From Variovorax sp. V213 (GTDB lineage: Bacteria; Pseudomonadota; Gammaproteobacteria; Burkholderiales; Burkholderiaceae_C), in assembly GCF_041154455.1 (NCBI RefSeq), contig NZ_AP028665.1, positions 558,001-622,000 on the forward strand: a DNA stretch of 64,000 nt, given 5' to 3'. Both the position numbers and the translations under genes were made by a program. Position 1 is the first letter of the stretch. Every line of letters starts with the position of its first letter. This document shows positions 60,761 to 64,000 of this stretch, in pieces. The notes below the pieces were generated by a model. That model worked only from the letters and a program-made list of their open reading frames with translations. It was not told the DNA's origin and searched no databases.

Positions 60761-61812
60761 CCTACCTCGCCAAGCCCCGGCTGCATCACCCCACGCTGGC
60801 CACCAACAAGGTCGGCTACACGCGGCGCGACTACGAGGGCAAGATCTCCACGCTGTGCGCCGGCTGCGGGCACGACTCGATCTCCGCCGCCATCATCGAG
60901 GCCTGCTGGGAGCTGGACATCGAACCGCATCGCGTGGCCAAGCTCTCGGGCATCGGCTGCAGCTCGAAGACGCCGGATTATTTTCTGGGCGCGTCGCACG
61001 GCTTCAACACCGTGCACGGCCGCATGCCCAGCGTGCTGACCGGCGCCAACCTGGCCAACCGCGACCTGCTGTACCTGGGCGTCTCGGGCGACGGGGATTC
61101 GGCTTCCATCGGCCTGGGCCAGTTCGCCCACGCCATGCGGCGCGGCGTGCGCATGGCCTACATCGTGGAGAACAACGGGGTCTACGGCCTGACCAAGGGC
61201 CAGTTCTCCGCCACCGCCGACCAGGGCTCGAAGAGCAAGAAGGGCGTCGTCAACACCGACAGCCCCGTGGACCTCGTGGCCATGGCGCTGCAGCTGGGTG
61301 CCAGCTATGTGGGTCGGGGCTTTTCTGGTAACAAGGCGCAATTGGTGCCGCTCATCAAAGGGGCGATCAGCCATGGCGGGGCCGCCTTCATCGACGTGAT
61401 CAGCCCCTGCGTCGCCTTCAACAACCACCCCGGCAGTACCAAGAGTTACGACTACGTGCGCGAGCACAACGAGGCGGTGAGCCGCATCGACTTCATCAGC
61501 GGGCGAGAGGAGATCGCCGTCGACATCGAGCCGGGCGAAGTGATGGACGTACGCCAGCACGACGGCACGCTGCTGCGCCTGCGCAGCCTGCATCCCGACT
61601 ACAACCCCGGCGATCGCTACGCCGCCATGGCCTACATGCAACGGCACCAGGAGATGGGCGAGGTGGTGACCGGCCTGCTCTTCGTCGACCCGCTGGCCAC
61701 CGACCTGCACACGGCGCTCAACACCTGCGACCGGCCGCTCAATGCGCTGGGGCCCGCCGAGCTGTGCCCGGGTGCCCAGGCCCTGGAACGGCTCAACGCC
61801 TCCTTGCGCTGA
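60757..61812 (+). CDS. 2-oxoacid:acceptor oxidoreductase, beta subunit
   Basis: This is a 351-residue beta subunit with a CAGCGHDSI cluster/ThDP site near residue 34, GIGCSSKTPDYF, and the ThDP-Mg motif GVSGDGDSASIGLGQFAHAMRRGVRMAYIVENNGVYGLTKGQ (given as two adjoining halves, GDGDSASIGLGQF and VENNGVYGLTKG). It binds thiamine diphosphate for 2-oxoglutarate or pyruvate-like acids. Residues NPGDRYAAM in the tail are usual. It ends the three-gene overlapping operon. Confidence 0.91.
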   Translation: MTYLAKPRLHHPTLATNKVGYTRRDYEGKISTLCAGCGHDSISAAIIEACWELDIEPHRVAKLSGIGCSSKTPDYFLGASHGFNTVHGRMPSVLTGANLANRDLLYLGVSGDGDSASIGLGQFAHAMRRGVRMAYIVENNGVYGLTKGQFSATADQGSKSKKGVVNTDSPVDLVAMALQLGASYVGRGFSGNKAQLVPLIKGAISHGGAAFIDVISPCVAFNNHPGSTKSYDYVREHNEAVSRIDFISGREEIAVDIEPGEVMDVRQHDGTLLRLRSLHPDYNPGDRYAAMAYMQRHQEMGEVVTGLLFVDPLATDLHTALNTCDRPLNALGPAELCPGAQALERLNASLR

Positions 61813-61861
61813 GCGGCGGCTCGCTGCAACATTCACATCCTTCTCTTTTGGAGGGCGCACC

Positions 61862-62299
61862 ATGGCCGAGCGCACCGTTTTCCAATCCATCTCGCGCAAG
61901 CATGTGACCAGCCTGGGCCCGCAGGCCAGTGCGCGCGACGCCGCATGTGTGATGACGCGCGCGAATTGCGGCAGCGTGCTCATCATGGAGCTGCCCGACA
62001 TCCTGCTGGGCATCCTGACCGAGCGCGACCTGATGACCCGCGTGCTGGCCCGGGGGCTCGACGCCGATCGCACCGCGGTGCGTGAAGTCATGACGCCCAA
62101 CCCCATCTGCGTGCCGCCCGAAACGCTGGTGTCCGACGCCGTGGTGCTCATGCTCGAACGGGGCTTCCGCCATCTGCCATTGATGGCCGGAACAAAGATC
62201 CTCGGCGTGTTCTCTGTGCGTGACGCGCTGCCGCGGGAGCTCGGCACGGCGGTGAGCCTGACCGAATTCCGCGAGCAGGTGAATGACGCGCTGGGTTAG
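61862..62299 (+). CDS. CBS-domain protein
   Basis: This 145-residue protein consists of a tandem CBS pair (Bateman module): VFQSISRKHVTSLGPQASARDAACVM and VREVMTPNPICVPPETLVSDAVVLML, each with a GILTERDL- or GVFSVRDAL-type strand. These modules bind adenine nucleotides and often regulate enzymes. It follows the oxidoreductase operon by 49 bases with a strong GGAGG site, so it could be a regulatory partner sensing energy state. No catalytic domain is attached. Confidence 0.86.
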   Translation: MAERTVFQSISRKHVTSLGPQASARDAACVMTRANCGSVLIMELPDILLGILTERDLMTRVLARGLDADRTAVREVMTPNPICVPPETLVSDAVVLMLERGFRHLPLMAGTKILGVFSVRDALPRELGTAVSLTEFREQVNDALG

Positions 62300-62411
62300 G
62301 GCAACGGATTCGGAACAAGGACGGCGCCGGAACTCGCCGGGCTCGCGGAATTGCGCTTCCACAATGCACGCCCCCGCTGCTCACCGTCCACACGATCTTT
62401 TTTGCTGACGC

Positions 62412-62861
62412 ATGAATCCTTTCCGCTGGGTCTTTGCCGCCGTCCTGGCAATGCTGCTGCTTCCAAATTCGGCCCTGGCTTCGAAATGCTCGGTGGCCGC
62501 TGACGTGTTCTTTGCTCCGAACAGTGCCGCCATGGATGAAGAGAGCCTCGAGAAGCTCTTCGAGCCCATCAGGAAAGTTCAGAAGAGCAACACTGTGCTC
62601 GCCTTCATTGCGTCTGGACATGCAGACAAATCAGAGGCTACCGGAGAGCAGGCGAAGTCGCTCTCCTTGGCAAGAGCCGGGGAGGTGGCTGCGCAGGTCG
62701 TGCGGCGCTACCCAGCGTTGGCCAACGTTGTGCACATCGCAAGCCACGGTTCAACCCAGCCAGTCGCAGCCGACGCCTACAAGAACCGAAGAGTGGAGGT
62801 TGAAGTGGTGTGCGTCGTGCCACCTCCACACTTTGACAAGAAGGGCAATCCAGTCATGTGA
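62412..62861 (+). CDS. OmpA-like peptidoglycan-associated protein
   Basis: This 149-residue protein has a signal peptide (residues 1-23, ending ALAS) and an OmpA C-terminal-like domain: VFFAPNSAAMDEESLEKLFEPI, then FIASGHADKSEAT (in place of GHTD), LSLARAGEVAAQVV and ASHGSTQPVAADAYKNRRVEVEV. The NRRVEV motif fits the peptidoglycan-binding group. Base composition is less GC-rich here than in the neighbours. No operon partner is evident. Confidence 0.78.
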   Translation: MNPFRWVFAAVLAMLLLPNSALASKCSVAADVFFAPNSAAMDEESLEKLFEPIRKVQKSNTVLAFIASGHADKSEATGEQAKSLSLARAGEVAAQVVRRYPALANVVHIASHGSTQPVAADAYKNRRVEVEVVCVVPPPHFDKKGNPVM

Positions 62862-63022
62862 GCCGGTGAATCAGTGGGGCGATCGAGACGTTCCGGCATG
62901 GGCTTGACACAGCGCTCCCGAACCTCGTGGGAGCCGGTGGGACTGGGCGACCGGCCCCTGCTTCCGGGACTTGGCATTCGCGGCGACGTGCACATGGTGA
63001 TGACGGACCGCTGCCTCCTTTC

Positions 63023-63706
63023 CTACCAGACATGCGGAATGAGGCGATAGCGCACACGGCTTGCGTATTCGTTGTAGCCGGGAAGATCGCGGCGCAAGAT
63101 CTTTTCCTCATCGAGAAGCCGCCATAAAAGCACCGGCAGGACGAGCGGGACGAGACAGATCGTGAGCCACGAGCCGAGTGCCAGCGGCATGCCGATGAAG
63201 AGCCAGAGCGCGCCAGCGTACATGGGATGACGCACATAAGCGTAGGGGCCGCTGTCGATCACCTTCTGGTCATCCGCGACGCTGATGTTGGCTGCCGCAT
63301 AACTATTGACCTTCAGCACCCAGAAAATGAAGAGGAAGGACAAGACGATCACGATGTTCCCTACAAGGGACAGGTATGCGGGAACCGGCGAGACGCCAAA
63401 TCGGTAATCGAGCGGGGGCAGGATGATAAAAACAAAAAACGCGAGGATGATGAGCGACACGATGATCTTCTGTGGCCACTCTTTCTCATGCTGTGGTCCG
63501 GCATTCATGCGGCGCTCGAGAAGCGGCCTGTCGTGGAGGGCGAGATAGACGGTGAAGGCGATGGTCGAGACGGAAAAGACGCCGATAAAGAGCCAGCCCT
63601 GCCAGTATTGCCACGTGCCCGCGGGCAAGAAAATGAAGGCAACGAATACGGCCATTCCCGCAACCCCTTGCGCGATGGCTTTCTTGTACAGCGGATCCAT
63701 AGACAA
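63023..63706 (-). CDS. isoprenylcysteine-methyltransferase-like membrane protein
   Basis: This 227-residue protein has about five membrane segments (residues 10-30, 38-58, 80-100, 115-140, 170-195) and a C-terminal catalytic pattern, GPYAYVRHPMYAGALWLFIGMPLALGSW (in two parts: GPYAYVRHPMYAG and FIGMPLALGSW), then EEKILRRDLPGYNEYASRVRYR. That is the ICMT/PEMT-type methyltransferase signature. In bacteria such proteins act on lipids or unknown substrates. AT content is higher than around it. The 161 bases upstream (62862-63022) to the OmpA gene hold no clear feature. Confidence 0.82.
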   Translation of the reverse strand: MSMDPLYKKAIAQGVAGMAVFVAFIFLPAGTWQYWQGWLFIGVFSVSTIAFTVYLALHDRPLLERRMNAGPQHEKEWPQKIIVSLIILAFFVFIILPPLDYRFGVSPVPAYLSLVGNIVIVLSFLFIFWVLKVNSYAAANISVADDQKVIDSGPYAYVRHPMYAGALWLFIGMPLALGSWLTICLVPLVLPVLLWRLLDEEKILRRDLPGYNEYASRVRYRLIPHVW

Positions 63707-63754
63707 GTGAATGGTATATCCGACGCCCCATTCCGCAATGACCGATGACTGGGT

Positions 63755-64000
63755 TCAAGCGGCAATCCGCCTTCTCGTCGACGCTTGCGCCTCATGCAGA
63801 TACGTCGTGAAGCCATCCTTGGCCGGTGGAACTGAATTGAGCAGCATCACTGCGCTGACCTGCCCACGATGACCTGTTCCGTGCGTGACGACATGCATGA
63901 GCATCTCCTCGCGAGACATACGCCCCGGTGCGCCGTCAGTGAACGCGAAATCGATTCGTTCGGCCAATTGGGAAAGATCGAGCGTCGATACATAGTCGAT
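63755..64000 (-). CDS. DinB-family protein, 5'-truncated
   Basis: The frame is open from the right edge of the window to the stop at 63755, so the N-terminus is missing. The visible 81 residues read IDYVSTLDLSQLAERIDFAF and then THGTGHRGQVSAVMLL, where the two His fit the metal-binding HxxxHxGQ site of DinB/DfsB-fold proteins. Such proteins form four-helix bundles with a divalent metal and take part in stress or thiol-transfer reactions. The last helix carries basic residues (TRRRIAA). Confidence 0.78.
   Translation of the reverse strand: MDYVSTLDLSQLAERIDFAFTDGAPGRMSREEMLMHVVTHGTGHRGQVSAVMLLNSVPPAKDGFTTYLHEAQASTRRRIAA

Overview
The window is high-GC chromosomal DNA of a betaproteobacterium, most likely a Comamonadaceae member close to Variovorax. 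This is inferred from gene content: a pyruvate dehydrogenase operon whose E3 carries its own lipoyl domain, phaA/phaB, a RidA/DUF1801/Ku accessory repertoire, an areR-like sigma-54 regulator, and a GC-rich hairpin repeat typical of the family. No rRNA, integrase, transposase or CRISPR array is visible.

Layout. 1-2.5 kb: a truncated NUDIX gene, an MFS transporter and a hemerythrin-like protein. 2.6-8.3 kb: an accessory island with an XRE regulator and palindromic operator, then an array of 21 tRNA genes (3614-6137) with odd structures, a small ORF inside the array, an HNH endonuclease that ends at a strong terminator, and a ParD-like/zeta-type toxin-antitoxin pair. 8.4-10.6 kb: small stress-type genes. 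10.7-17.4 kb: a double-strand-break repair block with an SbcCD/YhaON-like nuclease-ATPase pair and two Ku genes flanking a MerR-TPR protein. 17.4-21.8 kb: a divergent aminotransferase/MocR pair, NUDIX, DUF3606 and TetR genes. 21.9-27.7 kb: a complete RND efflux operon.

27.7-33.1 kb: an aryl-ester/aryl-alcohol cluster (esterase, coniferyl-alcohol-dehydrogenase-like SDR, benzaldehyde-dehydrogenase-like ALDH) read leftward from a recognisable -24/-12 promoter and faced by an AreR/XylR-type activator. 33.3-48.1 kb: a central-carbon block of aceE-aceF-lpdA, an esterase, malic enzyme, DctA, NDH-2, phaA, phaB and a phasin-like protein. Together these could take C4-dicarboxylates to pyruvate, acetyl-CoA and 3-hydroxybutyryl-CoA, with NADH re-oxidised by NDH-2. 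48.1-48.6 kb holds an intact-frame chimera of cytochrome bd subunits CydA and CydB that has lost most of both. It is followed by the DctB/DctD two-component system that probably controls dctA.

52.0-64 kb: an EF-G paralogue lacking the catalytic histidine, a RelE/ParE-type toxin-antitoxin pair, a lone Rieske oxygenase alpha subunit, a TetR regulator, a three-gene 2-oxoacid:acceptor oxidoreductase operon with a CBS-domain protein, an OmpA-like protein, an isoprenylcysteine-methyltransferase-like membrane protein, and a DinB-family gene cut by the window edge.

The most unusual parts are the noncanonical tRNA array (including a cysteine tRNA with a serine-like long variable arm and an initiator-like tRNA), the CydA-CydB deletion chimera, and the Ku/MerR-TPR/Ku block.
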